64,000 bases of DNA from UBA9676 sp963730065 (GTDB taxonomy: Bacteria; Actinomycetota; Actinomycetes; Streptosporangiales; Streptosporangiaceae). The notes under the pieces are model-generated. The model had not been told where the DNA came from, did not search any database, and saw nothing but the letters and a program-made list of their open reading frames with translations. The position numbers were made by a program, and so were the translations under genes. Within the stretch, counting starts at the first letter, position 1; each line of letters opens with the position of its first letter. Location of the stretch: NCBI GenBank assembly GCA_963730065.1, contig CAVSQL010000014.1:186001-250000 (forward strand). Reading direction: 5' to 3'. Of this stretch, positions 36,766 to 44,974 are shown piece after piece.

Positions 36766-37779
36766 CTACCGGCTCGGGAGTGATCGCGGCAGCCCGAACC
36801 ACGGCAGCACGCTGGCCTCGAAGCGGGTGATGGCGCTGATCTGGCCGCCGGCCAGGGTGAGCACGTAGAAGGCGGTCGCATGGCGGATGCCGGCCGGGCC
36901 GCGCAGGTAGGCTCCGAACGCCGGCTGGCCGTTGGCTCGCACCGGGACGAGGTCGAACCTGCGGCCCGCGGCGAACAGGCTGGCGCAGTAGCGGGTCACG
37001 ACGTCTCGGCCCTCGTATCCGAAGGGTATCGGCGGCATCGCGATGAAGACGTCGCCGGTCAGCAGGGCCACCAGCGCGTCGAGGTCGGCCGACTCCCACG
37101 CGCGGGCGAACTTGGCCACGATCGCGTCCTCGGCGGGTGAGCCAGCGGCCGGCGGCGGTTGGTGGCCAGCGGCCGGCTGCTGCCGGCGCTGGAGGCTGGC
37201 GCGGGCTCGTTTGAGGGTACTGTTGGCCGATTCGAGGGTCACCTCCAGCATGCCGGCCACCTCGCTGGCGTGGAACCCAAGGACGTCGCGCAAGATGAGG
37301 ACGGCGACCTGGCGTGGCGGCAGCAGCTGCAGGGCGGTCACGAAGGCCAGCGAGATGGCTTCGGTCTGCTCGTAGCGGGCCTCCGGCCCGGGCGGCACGT
37401 CGACGGCACCCTCGAGGAGGGCGTCAGGAAACGGCTGCAGCCAGACGGCCTCGTCGCGCGGGGTCGGCACGAGCGGTTCGTACTGAGACACGTCCCACTC
37501 CCTGGCCGGGCGCCGGCTCGCTGCGCGGCGCGCGTTGAGGCACCGGTTGGTGGCGATCTTGTACAGCCAGGTGCGCAGCGAGGCGCGTTCCTCAGTGAAC
37601 CCGCCGATGCCTTGCCAGGCGGCCAGCATCGTCTCCTGGACGGCGTCCTCGGCGTCGGCGAAGGATCCGAGCATCCGGTAGCAGTGCACCTGCAGCTCCC
37701 GCCGGTGCGGCCCGGTCAGCTCCCGGAACGCCTCGCCATCTCCGGCCCGTGCCCGTGAGAGCAGATCGGCTGTCACCAT
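36766..37779 (-). CDS. ECF sigma factor with SnoaL-like C-terminal domain (SigG/SigJ-like)
   Basis: A 337-residue sigma factor. Region 2 is at about residues 10-80 (HRRELQVHCYRMLGSFADAE, DAVQETMLAAWQ, LRTWLYKIATNRCLNARRAA). Region 4 is at about 150-205 (LLPPRQVAVLILRDVLGFHA, EVAGMLEVTLESANSTLKRA). A C-terminal NTF2/SnoaL domain follows at about 220-335 (AIVAKFARAWESADLDALVA, ATAFYVLTLAGGQI). In ECF groups with a SnoaL tail, that domain modulates activity in place of an anti-sigma factor. ATG 37779 has AAGGAAGG upstream. Upstream DNA holds a long cruciform. Confidence 0.93.
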   Translation of the reverse strand: MVTADLLSRARAGDGEAFRELTGPHRRELQVHCYRMLGSFADAEDAVQETMLAAWQGIGGFTEERASLRTWLYKIATNRCLNARRAASRRPAREWDVSQYEPLVPTPRDEAVWLQPFPDALLEGAVDVPPGPEARYEQTEAISLAFVTALQLLPPRQVAVLILRDVLGFHASEVAGMLEVTLESANSTLKRARASLQRRQQPAAGHQPPPAAGSPAEDAIVAKFARAWESADLDALVALLTGDVFIAMPPIPFGYEGRDVVTRYCASLFAAGRRFDLVPVRANGQPAFGAYLRGPAGIRHATAFYVLTLAGGQISAITRFEASVLPWFGLPRSLPSR

Positions 37780-37824
37780 CCTGCGCGCCTTCCTTCCGCA
37801 TCACGTGGCGCTTCCACCCGGTAT

Positions 37825-37889
37825 ATACACCGCCCGGGGGGCGAACTGGGCGGCTCGCGGGCGCCCAGTTTCCCGGCGCCGCGGTGTAT
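37825..37889. promoter_or_regulatory. Long imperfect cruciform upstream of the ECF sigma gene
   Basis: Two 28-nt arms (37825-37852 and 37862-37889) are separated by 9 nt. The outer ATACACCGC / GCGGTGTAT and inner AACTGGGCG / CGCCCAGTT blocks pair perfectly, with a mostly G/C mismatched middle. As DNA it may be a regulatory site or bidirectional barrier; as RNA it would be a very stable hairpin in the sigma-factor leader. Confidence 0.75.
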
Positions 37890-38006
37890 GCATCACCGAC
37901 CGCCCGAACGATCCGAGCGCCGGATCGTGCCGCGGCAGCTAGGAACGACCCTGGAGGTTGACGATGGAATCGTCCGCATCGGCCGGGCGCGTGGCGTCCG
38001 CCGTTC

Positions 38007-38168
38007 TGGATCCGCGCCGCGCTGACCGAGGGCTACCAGTCGGCCTTCCTGGCCTGCGCCGTGCTGGCCGGGATCGGCCGTTCCTGCTCCCCGGCCGACC
38101 GCAGAAGCCAGCGCACGAGCGCCAGAGCCGGCCCGGCGGCCGATGCCGCTGCGCAGGAGACGTGGTGA
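38007..38168 (+). pseudogene. C-terminal scrap of a DHA2-type MFS exporter
   Basis: The 54-codon frame WIRAALTEGYQSAFLACAVL then AGIGRSCSPAD matches the last helix region of EmrB/QacA-like exporters (ALTDGY.SAF...AVLA pattern), followed by a hydrophilic end. All other helices are absent. Remnant. Confidence 0.6.
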
Positions 38169-38269
38169 TCAGGTCAGGAACGAAATGAGCGAACAGCGCA
38201 CCGATTCTTACCACCACGCCGCCTGCGGCGGCGATAGCTGACAACACCAATCAGAAGGAGGAGCAGACC

Positions 38270-38992
38270 ATGACCATCCACGAATACCTCATGAAAGCCG
38301 TCCAGGATGACGCCCGGCGGGCCGGCGAACGAGACCGGCTGCTCCGCGAGGCACGGCGGGCTCGCAGGGCGCGCCGCCAGCGTCTGGTTCCCGCTGCTCC
38401 AGCGGGGCGCCGAACCGAAATGGGAAAGATCGTCGTGAGCGAGAACGTCACGCTCGACGGAGTCATCCAAGACCCGGCCGGTGACGAAGGCTTCAGGGCC
38501 CGCGGCTGGGTCGGCCTGATCGGAAATAGCCCGCAGCTCGCCAAGCTCGCGCTCGGCGAGGCGCTGGCCGCCGGGGCCCTCCTGCTGGGCCGGCGCAGCT
38601 ACGAGTGGCTCGCCGCGCGGTGGCCATCCCGCAGCGGCGAGCTGGCGGACAGGCTGAACAGCCTGCCCAAGTACGTCGTGTCCGCGACCCTCGCCAATCC
38701 CGCCTGGAACAACTCGACAGTCCTCAAGGGCGACGTGCTTAACGGGGTCTCGACGCTGAAGCAGCACATAGAGGGGGACATCGTCATCGCCGGCAGCTTT
38801 CAGCTCGTACGCACGCTGATCGAGCACGACCTGGTCGACGAGCTGCGGCTGAAGATCTTCCCGGTCGCCCTCGGGGACGGCGAGCGCCTGTTCGGCGAGA
38901 CCAGCGACAAGAAACCCATGCGCCTCCTCGACACCCAGACCCTCGAGGGCGGCATCGCCTACCTCACCTACCAATCTGTCCGGGACGCCTAG
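38270..38992 (+). CDS. RibD/DHFR-like reductase fused to an Arg-rich N-terminal leader domain
   Basis: A 240-residue protein. Residues 51-240 are a RibD C-terminal/dihydrofolate-reductase-like domain: MGKIVVSENVTLDGVIQDPA, LLLGRRSYEWLAARWPSRSG, LPKYVVSATLANPAWNNSTV, DIVIAGSFQLVRTLIEHDLV and DELRLKIFPVALGDGERLFG. Such proteins reduce pteridine- or flavin-like substrates with NADPH. Residues 1-50 (MTIHEYLMKAVQDDARRAGE, then RLLREARRARRARRQRL) resemble a short separate actinobacterial protein, here fused in frame without a stop. AAGGAGGAG precedes ATG 38270, while the internal Met51 has only weak support. Confidence 0.87.
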   Translation: MTIHEYLMKAVQDDARRAGERDRLLREARRARRARRQRLVPAAPAGRRTEMGKIVVSENVTLDGVIQDPAGDEGFRARGWVGLIGNSPQLAKLALGEALAAGALLLGRRSYEWLAARWPSRSGELADRLNSLPKYVVSATLANPAWNNSTVLKGDVLNGVSTLKQHIEGDIVIAGSFQLVRTLIEHDLVDELRLKIFPVALGDGERLFGETSDKKPMRLLDTQTLEGGIAYLTYQSVRDA

Positions 38993-39590
38993 CGGCGTCA
39001 GACGGCGCTAGCGTTCCGAAATGCTCGCGGGCGCTTCCCCCGGGCAGGCATCCGGAAGAGCGCCTCATGAGCAGCAGGTGGCAAGAAGGAGACCACAGCA
39101 ATGAGGACGCCGCTACGACGTTCCATTGCCCAGGTACTGAAGATCGCCCGCGCCGGTGGCCGATCACTACGGGCAGCGCATCTGGTCTGACGCTTACCGC
39201 TTCCCGCGCGGATCTGCTCAAGACCCTGGCCCAATCACGGCCACGCTCATATCGGGCTGGTGACACGTTTCTCACCGTCCCATATCGCCCAATTCTGGCG
39301 CGACTGGACTGCCATGCTTGGCTATCGGTCCGCCGACCAGAACAGCGGTTCCATGCGCGCTGGCGCCATCTGGCGCTAGTTACTGGGTGTCGCCTGTTTC
39401 TTGGCCGGACTTCGCCGCCGCGGAGCGCACATCACCCACCTCGACCCGGCGGGGGTCCGGATAGACCATGACTGATTAGGCTCAGATCCAGATCTTGCCC
39501 GGGAGGCGATGCACTCCTAAGGCTGCCAGCTGGCACCGGCGCCGTGGTGGCGGCCGGCGGCCAGGCTGGGGCAAGGGCTTGGTGGTAGCC
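38993..39590. other. Intergenic with possible gene scraps
   Basis: Frames here change often and none is credible over more than 40 codons. AGAAGGAGACC before ATG 39101 starts MRTPLRRSIAQVLKIARAGG but stops after about 30 codons. Likely decayed DNA. Confidence 0.4.
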
Positions 39591-39769
39591 ATGCAAGTCA
39601 GCAAGCAGTACGTGATCGACTTTCTGCGCCGCTGGGATACCGGGAGGTAGCTGACGATGCGGAGCGGGATCTACCCGATCCGGTTGAACTCAGCCAGGCC
39701 CAGGAATGGGCCGAGCGGCACGGCATTTCCCGCAGCGAACTGATCGACCGAATGGGCGGTAGCCCATGA
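39591..39769 (+). pseudogene. Small conserved actinobacterial protein, one-base shift
   Basis: ATG 39591 gives MQVSKQYVIDFLRR, then the frame slips at CGCCGCTGGG (about 39630); the other frame continues GYREVADDAERDLPDPVELS and QAQEWAERHGISRSELIDRM-GGSP-stop. The GISRxxLIxxMGGSP ending is typical of a small widespread actinobacterial protein of unknown function. One missing C restores a 59-60-residue protein. Confidence 0.75.
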
Positions 39770-39865
39770 ATCAGCGACCCCACGCTTACTGCACCCACAG
39801 CTTGCAGGATCGTTGGGCACAAGCGTGCCAGCGCCTGGCCACGGTTGCCAGGCTGAGCCGGCGCG

Positions 39866-40300
39866 TTAGCGGGTACCGGTGATGTAGTTCGTCAAATGCG
39901 CTTGCTCGGTTTCGAGCTCGTCGATACGGTTCTTCACCACGTCGCCGATGCTCACGATCCCTCGCAAGCCGCCGTCGACCACGACCGGCATGTGCCGGAC
40001 CCGGTGCTCGGTCATGATGCGCATGACCTCCTCAACTGGGGTCTGTGGCGTAACCGTGTGCACCTCGGCGGTGTAGATAGCCGTGATCGCCTCAGACAGC
40101 ACCGCGGCGCCTCGCTCGGCCAGCGCCCGGACAATGTCCCGCTCACTGGCGATTCCGTCGACCGAGGTGCCGTCGTGAGAGACGACGACAGCACCGATCC
40201 GGTGTTCGGCGAGCACCGTGAGAAGGTGCCGCACGTCGGTGTCCGGGGTGACGGTGACGACCTGCCCGCCCTTGACACGAAGTACGTCGCTCATACGCAT
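39866..40300 (-). CDS. CBS-domain pair protein
   Basis: A 144-residue soluble protein made of two CBS domains. CBS1 is at about residues 8-68 (TPDTDVRHLLTVLAEHRIGA, VDGIASERDIVRALAERG); CBS2 is at about 75-130 (VTPQTPVEEVMRIMTEHRVR, GIVSIGDVVKNRIDELE). Such pairs bind adenosine nucleotides (AMP, ATP, NADH or SAM) as energy sensors. GGGAGGG lies just before ATG 40300; Met3 is an alternative. It stands alone. Confidence 0.92.
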   Translation of the reverse strand: MRMSDVLRVKGGQVVTVTPDTDVRHLLTVLAEHRIGAVVVSHDGTSVDGIASERDIVRALAERGAAVLSEAITAIYTAEVHTVTPQTPVEEVMRIMTEHRVRHMPVVVDGGLRGIVSIGDVVKNRIDELETEQAHLTNYITGTR

Positions 40301-40806
40301 CTGGCCCTCCCAGACACCGGTGCGGGACCGATCGTGTGCCCACCGGCACCCAGGCTATTACTTCAACCCGCGGTTGCCGGTAGATGACCGGCGGTGAATC
40401 CCGGCATTGGCCGGGCCCGGGTATGGCCGACCCGGACAGCAGCGGGTGCGGCGAGGTCAGTCAGGGCCGCCGAGCCTGGGAACCCGCCCCCCAACGGCCG
40501 CGCCGTGCCGGACCGGGCCCGGGCGGCGCGTTCACGGGCAGTCCTGACGCATGCGTCCCGTCACCGGGACGCCCGTGATCATCTGTTGGGGATCTCACGA
40601 GAGTCGCCGACGAGCACGCGGCCGATGCCGCGGCGGCCTCATCAAGACAACCTGAGATCCAAGGCTGCCTGCAGACAAGCCCACCGTTCACGCAACAGGT
40701 GCCCGCCGGCATCCTTCCCGGTGGCAGGCATCCAGCGACCGGCAACGAGGGGTACGAACACAATGGATCTCAAAACGACCGAATTTCGGCAGCAGGAGGA
40801 GAAGCT
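40301..40806. other. Intergenic
   Basis: No supported gene. GGAGGAG at about 40795 is the ribosome site of the next gene. Confidence 0.4.
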
Positions 40807-41253
40807 ATGGAGCCTACGGCAGGCAGGCCGGATGCAGACGCCGCCGAGTTCCTCGAGTTCCTCGAGCGGTGTCATGACGCCCTGAGGCAGCACACCGGCG
40901 GCAACCCGCGGCCGTATCTTGAACTGTGGTCACATGCTGACGACGTTTCGCTCATGGGAGGGGTCGGCGGTCACCAGGTCGGTATTGACGAGGTGAGCGA
41001 GCTCCTGACCGCAGCAGCCAAGACGCTCAACTACGAAACCTGGAGCGCCGAGAACCTCGTCACCGGTTTCGACGATACGTTCGGTTTCACAGTCGAGCTT
41101 GAGCGGCTCACCCGGCATGTCCACGGTGAGACGGAGGAAATGAGGCTCAGAGCGACGTCTGTCTACCGGCGAGAGGACGGCGCCTGGAAGGTGATCCATC
41201 GTCACGGTGACAGTCTGATGACCGTCGAAATCGACCCCGAGGGCAGACGCTGA
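40807..41253 (+). CDS. SnoaL-like/NTF2-fold protein
   Basis: A 148-residue protein of the SnoaL_3/DUF4440-like group: DALRQHTGGNPRPYLELWSH with the YLELWS..DDVSLMGGVGG segment, LERLTRHVHGETEEMRLRAT and a closing VYRREDGAWKVIHRHGDSL, the standard final strands of the fold. ATG 40807 is selected by GGAGGAG 5 nt upstream; the longer frame is not coding-like. It may be an enzyme (isomerase/cyclase) or a binding protein. No partners. Confidence 0.85.
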   Translation: MEPTAGRPDADAAEFLEFLERCHDALRQHTGGNPRPYLELWSHADDVSLMGGVGGHQVGIDEVSELLTAAAKTLNYETWSAENLVTGFDDTFGFTVELERLTRHVHGETEEMRLRATSVYRREDGAWKVIHRHGDSLMTVEIDPEGRR

Positions 41254-41712
41254 GACCGCCGAAATGACGCTCTGAGCAACATCCAGAAGCCTTGCCCTCC
41301 CGCATATTCCCCGAACTGCTGCTGGCTGGCCCGGGAGCGGCCGTTTTGGTCCTGCCTCGCCCGGTGGCAGATGTGGGACCCCGGCGCCCTCACCGAGGAC
41401 GACATCGACGAAATGGTGCATTCGGCCGGGCAGCCGGCGCGGCAGACGACGGTAACAGATTGTGACGAATAATCTGTGACTAATTGGTCGCTATGCGCGC
41501 ATATCGCCGAGTCTGTACTCGTCACGTGCGGTTCTCAGGTAAGGCAGTTGGCGCGCATATTTGCTGGTTATGCATGCTCCCGTCGAGCTCTAATTTAGGT
41601 GTCACCTGAGATCCGCCTGCAGGAACGTGATCTGGTCAGCATGGCGGGGCCTGCGTACTGTTGGTGCAGGATTGGTTCCGCTCGGTGTGGCAGGGCCGCG
41701 GGGGGATGCTGG
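41254..41712. other. Intergenic
   Basis: AT-richer than average around 41440-41600 (AATCTGTGACTAATTGGTC), possibly promoter-bearing, but no gene was recognised. Confidence 0.4.
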
Positions 41713-42094
41713 GTGGTGGCGGAGCCTGGGCTTTCGTTTTGCCGGCTGCTGCGGCAGCTGCGGGCCGAGGCGACACTGGCCCAGGAGGAGCTGGTGCAGG
41801 CGGCGGGAGTGAGCCAGCGGTCGGTCAGCGACCTGGAACGGGCATCAACCGCACCGCGCACAACGGCACCGCGCTGCTACTGGCCGACGCGTTGAACTGA
41901 CCGGTCCGGTCGGGGAGGCGTTTGTGACGCGGCCCCGGGCGAGGCCCCGGCGCTAGACGTGGTGGCGGCCCGGCACGGGGTGGTAGCGGGGGCGTTCGCG
42001 GCGGCGGCGACCCGGGCGCTGCCGCGGGATCTGGCCGCCTTCACCGGCCGTCAGGCCGAGCTCGCCCATCTCGTGGAGGCACTGGCCGATGTGG
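41713..42094 (+). pseudogene. N-terminal remnant of an XRE-HTH/NB-ARC-type regulator
   Basis: From GTG 41713: VAEPGLSF, LLRQLRAEATLAQEELVQAA and GVSQRSVSDLER, a clear XRE helix-turn-helix. Then frames alternate: RGINRTAHNGTALLLADALN in one, and VVAARHGVVAGAFAAAATRA-LPRDLAAFTGRQAELAHLVE in another, which is the linker and start of an NB-ARC ATPase in large AfsR/SARP-related regulators. At least two frameshifts and complete loss of the ATPase/TPR body. Confidence 0.8.
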
Positions 42095-42283
42095 CAGCTG
42101 CCATCTGTGTACTTCTAACGTTGCTGGTAGTTGCCCTAAGGTGCCTATTTGGGCGTTCGCCTGCTGCCCGGTAATTTTCGGTTCATAATCCCGTGATAGG
42201 CCCGTAACCGGACGAAGGTGACGGGCTGACGGTCCCTGAACCTGGCCGGCAGGTAACGCTCCCCAGCCGTCTGGAGTCCAGGC

Positions 42284-43078
42284 ATGAGCCGCGGCCGTCA
42301 CGCGAAGCCATCGTCCCTCCCGTCCGCTTCCACCCTCGCCCCCGCCGCCCTGGTAGTGGCAGCGGTCGCCGCCCCCGCGGCACACCCGGCCGGGCCCCCC
42401 GGCGGCCCGGCCGGATCTGTCCCGGCCGCGGCGCCAGCCGCCTCTCCCTTCGCCGCCGCGCAGGCGCTGCGCGCGGCTGCCGCCGCCCGGGAGGCACACC
42501 CGGCCGCCACGGCAGCGGTCATCACCGTCGCCCCCGGCGACACCCTCACCTCGCTCGCCCGGCGCCACTACCGCCACGCGAGCCGGTGGCCGGTGATCTG
42601 GTGGGCCAACCGCCACCTGGTGCACAACCCCAGCCTGCTCCGCGCGGGCCTGCACCTGGTGCTGCCGACCGACCCGGCGCCGACCAGCGCGATGGTGAAC
42701 GCGGCCTACGCGGCGATTCCGCCGCCGCCACCGCCGCCGGCCCCGGTGGCAGCACCGGCCGCTGCCCCGGCCGCTGCGCCCGCGCCCGTGGCTCCCGCCC
42801 CGGCGCCTGCCCCGGTGGCCTCGAGCGGGATGGTCGGCACCGGCGGCATGTCCGCCTTCCAGGCCTGCGTGATTCAGCGCGAGTCCGGCGGCAACCCCTC
42901 GGCGGTCAACCCGTCGTCCGGCGCGGGCGGCCTGTACGGGTTCCTGCCCTCGACCTGGGCCGCGCTCGGCCATTCCGGCCTGCCGGAGAACGCCTCCGTC
43001 GCCGAGCAGAACCAGGCGTTCGCGCAGGAGTACGCGCACGGCGGGACCTCGGCGTGGGCTCCCTACGACGGCTGCTAG
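42284..43078 (+). CDS. Secreted LysM/transglycosylase (Rpf-like) cell-wall protein
   Basis: A 264-residue exported protein. The signal segment SSLPSASTLAPAALVVAAVA is near the N-terminus, and a LysM domain at about residues 84-126 (ITVAPGDTLTSLARRHYRHA, VIWWANRHLVHNPSLLRAGL) binds peptidoglycan. A Pro/Ala linker leads to a transglycosylase-like domain at about 185-264 (MSAFQACVIQRESGGNPSAV, GLYGFLPSTWAALG) with catalytic-type Glu in IQRESGG. Relatives are resuscitation-promoting or wall-remodelling enzymes. The first 12 residues before the core are basic. It lies just left of the mobile cluster. Confidence 0.9.
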   Translation: MSRGRHAKPSSLPSASTLAPAALVVAAVAAPAAHPAGPPGGPAGSVPAAAPAASPFAAAQALRAAAAAREAHPAATAAVITVAPGDTLTSLARRHYRHASRWPVIWWANRHLVHNPSLLRAGLHLVLPTDPAPTSAMVNAAYAAIPPPPPPPAPVAAPAAAPAAAPAPVAPAPAPAPVASSGMVGTGGMSAFQACVIQRESGGNPSAVNPSSGAGGLYGFLPSTWAALGHSGLPENASVAEQNQAFAQEYAHGGTSAWAPYDGC

Positions 43079-43127
43079 CCACGGCTGCTGATCTGACCGC
43101 CATCGGCCTCAGAGCCTGTTCGGAAAC

Positions 43128-43798
43128 CTATGCGACCGCTGGGAGAGACAGCTGTGCGGCTGGCGGGCGGTGGCCGGCGCCGTATTGCTGGCGGCCAAGC
43201 CGCCGGGTCATGATGATGATCATGGACCAGTAGACCATGGCGGCGTGATGTTCGGTGAGCCGCTCGTAGTCGCGGACAGTGCGCCGGGAGCGGGTGATCC
43301 AGGCAAAGGTCCGCTCCACTGCCCAGCGGCGGCGGAGCACCACGAACGCGTGGGCGGCGTTGCGTTTGACGATTTCTACCGTCAGCCGCAGGTTCGCGTG
43401 CGCCCACGTCAGCAGCTTGCCGGCGTAGCCGCCGTCGGCCCAGACGAGGGTGACGGTGCGGAAGGCGGCATGCAGCTGCCATAGCAGCGCCGTGGCGCCA
43501 TCGCGGTCTTGGACGGATGCGGCGGTCACCACGATCACCAGCAGCAGGCCCATGACATCGACGGCGATGTGCCGCTTGCGGCCGTTGATCTTCTTCCCGG
43601 CGTCGAAGCCGCGGCTGGGCCTGGCGACGGTTTCGGCAGCTTTCACCGACTGGGAGTCGATGACCGCGGCGGTCGGCCCGGGATCGCGGCCGGCAGCGAT
43701 CCGGCGCTGCCGGCGCAACTCATCGTGCATGGCGGCAGTCGCGCCGGATGCCTGCCAGCCTGCGAGGTAGTCATAGACCGTGGACCAGGGCGGGCCGC
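43128..43798 (-). pseudogene. IS5-family (DDE) transposase, N-terminus missing
   Basis: The frame begins abruptly at PPWSTVYDYLAGWQASGATA and proceeds through DELRRQRRIAAGRDPGPTAA and IDSQSVKAAETVARPSRGFD (first catalytic Asp region), VWADGGYAGKLLTWA (second), RRRWAVERTFAWITRSRR (Glu region with the YREK-like ER.F.W) to the stop at 43128. About the first 50-60 residues normally found before FPPW are absent, replaced by unrelated sequence toward the APH gene, so autonomous activity is unlikely. ATG 43730 is only an internal Met. Confidence 0.85.
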
Positions 43799-43897
43799 CG
43801 GGCCGGTGCCCATGCCCGGTAGCCCATCTGCGCCGCCTTCAGTGCGGCGTTTCCCGGGCCCGGATGGCAGCGCGCCAGCGGCAAGCACAACGCCGGC

Positions 43898-44827
43898 TCA
43901 GTGCCGATGCGGCTCCTGCAGATGCGCCAGGTGCTCCTCGATCGTGCCAACGACGGCGGGATCGCCGGGATCCTCCAGGAGACCAAGCGCGTGCCGGATA
44001 CGAAAGGCGGTCTCCAGCGGGCGGGAGCCGGTGTCGAACCCGCGCGTCCTGGCATACGCGCGCCACCCGCGCGCCCATAGGGCGCTGAAGTCGCGGCGGC
44101 GGCGCCTCCACAGCCCGGTGCCCCACTCGCCGAAGTCGAAGTCCCAGAACGGATGGTCGATCCGGGCCGTCTCCCAGTCGATGATGCCGGTCAACCGGTC
44201 GCCATCCGCAAGCAGCTGGTCCTCGTGGATGTCGCCGTGGACCAGGACCGGCCCAAGCTGGGCGGCGCGGGCCAGCAGGTCCGCCCACGCCGGAGCGCAA
44301 CCGGGCTGGCCCAGGCGCTCGGCGGCCTCAGCGGCCGCTTCGGCGCTGGTGGCGGGGTCGAGAGCCCGGCGCAGCCAGCGATGACGAGCGGCGTGGTGGT
44401 GACGAGGAGGGCGTGCCCCGGCAAGCGCTGGCGGATCGACCTCGTGCCAGCAGGCGATGGCCTGGCCAAGCTGCTCGACCAGGGCCTCGGGCTCGGCCGG
44501 CACCTCACCGCGCAGGCGGGTGACAGCGGCGAACGGGAACGGGTAGATCTCCGGGTTTTCCCAGCAGCCGAGCAGGCGCGGCACGACGCTCAGCTGCGCC
44601 TCGGCCAGAGCCCGGTAGGCGGCGAGCTCTCGCTCGAACCACTCCACGCCGATGCGGGAGCGTGGGAACAGGAACACCCGATGAGAGTCGAGCAGGACGA
44701 GCTTGTTCCACCCGGTCACGTTCAGGACCAGCCGGTCAAGGTCCACGCCGACGAGCGACGCGAACCGCTCCGCCTGCGGGGGCACCAGCACGGCGTTGAC
44801 CGCCCGTCCGACAATGTCACCGCTCAC
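43898..44827 (-). CDS. APH-family small-molecule kinase (cargo of IS5-type unit)
   Basis: A 309-residue protein with the aminoglycoside phosphotransferase fold. The catalytic loop is VLVHGDIHEDQLLADGDRLT (HGDxxxDQ) and the Mg-binding segment GIIDWETARIDHPFWDFDFG. N-terminal strands hold NVTGWNKLVLLDSHRVFLFP and RSRIGVEWFERELAAYRALA. It could phosphorylate an antibiotic, a sugar or another metabolite; the family alone does not prove resistance. GTG 44827 sits 6 nt after CATAAT, giving a leaderless promoter just inside the right inverted repeat; the frame stays open upstream to 44950. Confidence 0.85.
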   Translation of the reverse strand: MSGDIVGRAVNAVLVPPQAERFASLVGVDLDRLVLNVTGWNKLVLLDSHRVFLFPRSRIGVEWFERELAAYRALAEAQLSVVPRLLGCWENPEIYPFPFAAVTRLRGEVPAEPEALVEQLGQAIACWHEVDPPALAGARPPRHHHAARHRWLRRALDPATSAEAAAEAAERLGQPGCAPAWADLLARAAQLGPVLVHGDIHEDQLLADGDRLTGIIDWETARIDHPFWDFDFGEWGTGLWRRRRRDFSALWARGWRAYARTRGFDTGSRPLETAFRIRHALGLLEDPGDPAVVGTIEEHLAHLQEPHRH

Positions 44828-44974
44828 GCCCAAATTATGGCCGCCTGCGCGGGCCGTCGCGGAACGGCACAAATCGCAGCCGGAGCGCGTCAGCCACCGG
44901 CCACCTGAGGCAGGCTCAAGGACCCGCCAGGCAGCCGTCAGCCTCGCCACCTACAGGTTTCCGAACAGGCTCTA

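Larger units (their letters stand above)
43111..44973 (-). mobile_element. IS5-type transposable unit carrying an APH-family kinase gene
   Basis: Perfect 19-bp inverted ends AGAGCCTGTTCGGAAACCT are at 43111-43129 and, as the reverse complement, at 44955-44973, extending a few imperfect bases inward. Inside are an N-truncated IS5-family transposase whose stop lies within the left repeat (normal for such elements) and, upstream on the same strand, an aminoglycoside-phosphotransferase-like gene. No clear target duplication. The unit resembles an IS whose 5' part was replaced by a cargo gene while both ends survive. Confidence 0.82.

Noticed and set aside
42095..42283. Possible c-di-AMP (ydaO) riboswitch before the LysM/transglycosylase gene
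   Set aside because: Such genes often carry one in actinomycetes, but the conserved core strings were not found and the leader is short.
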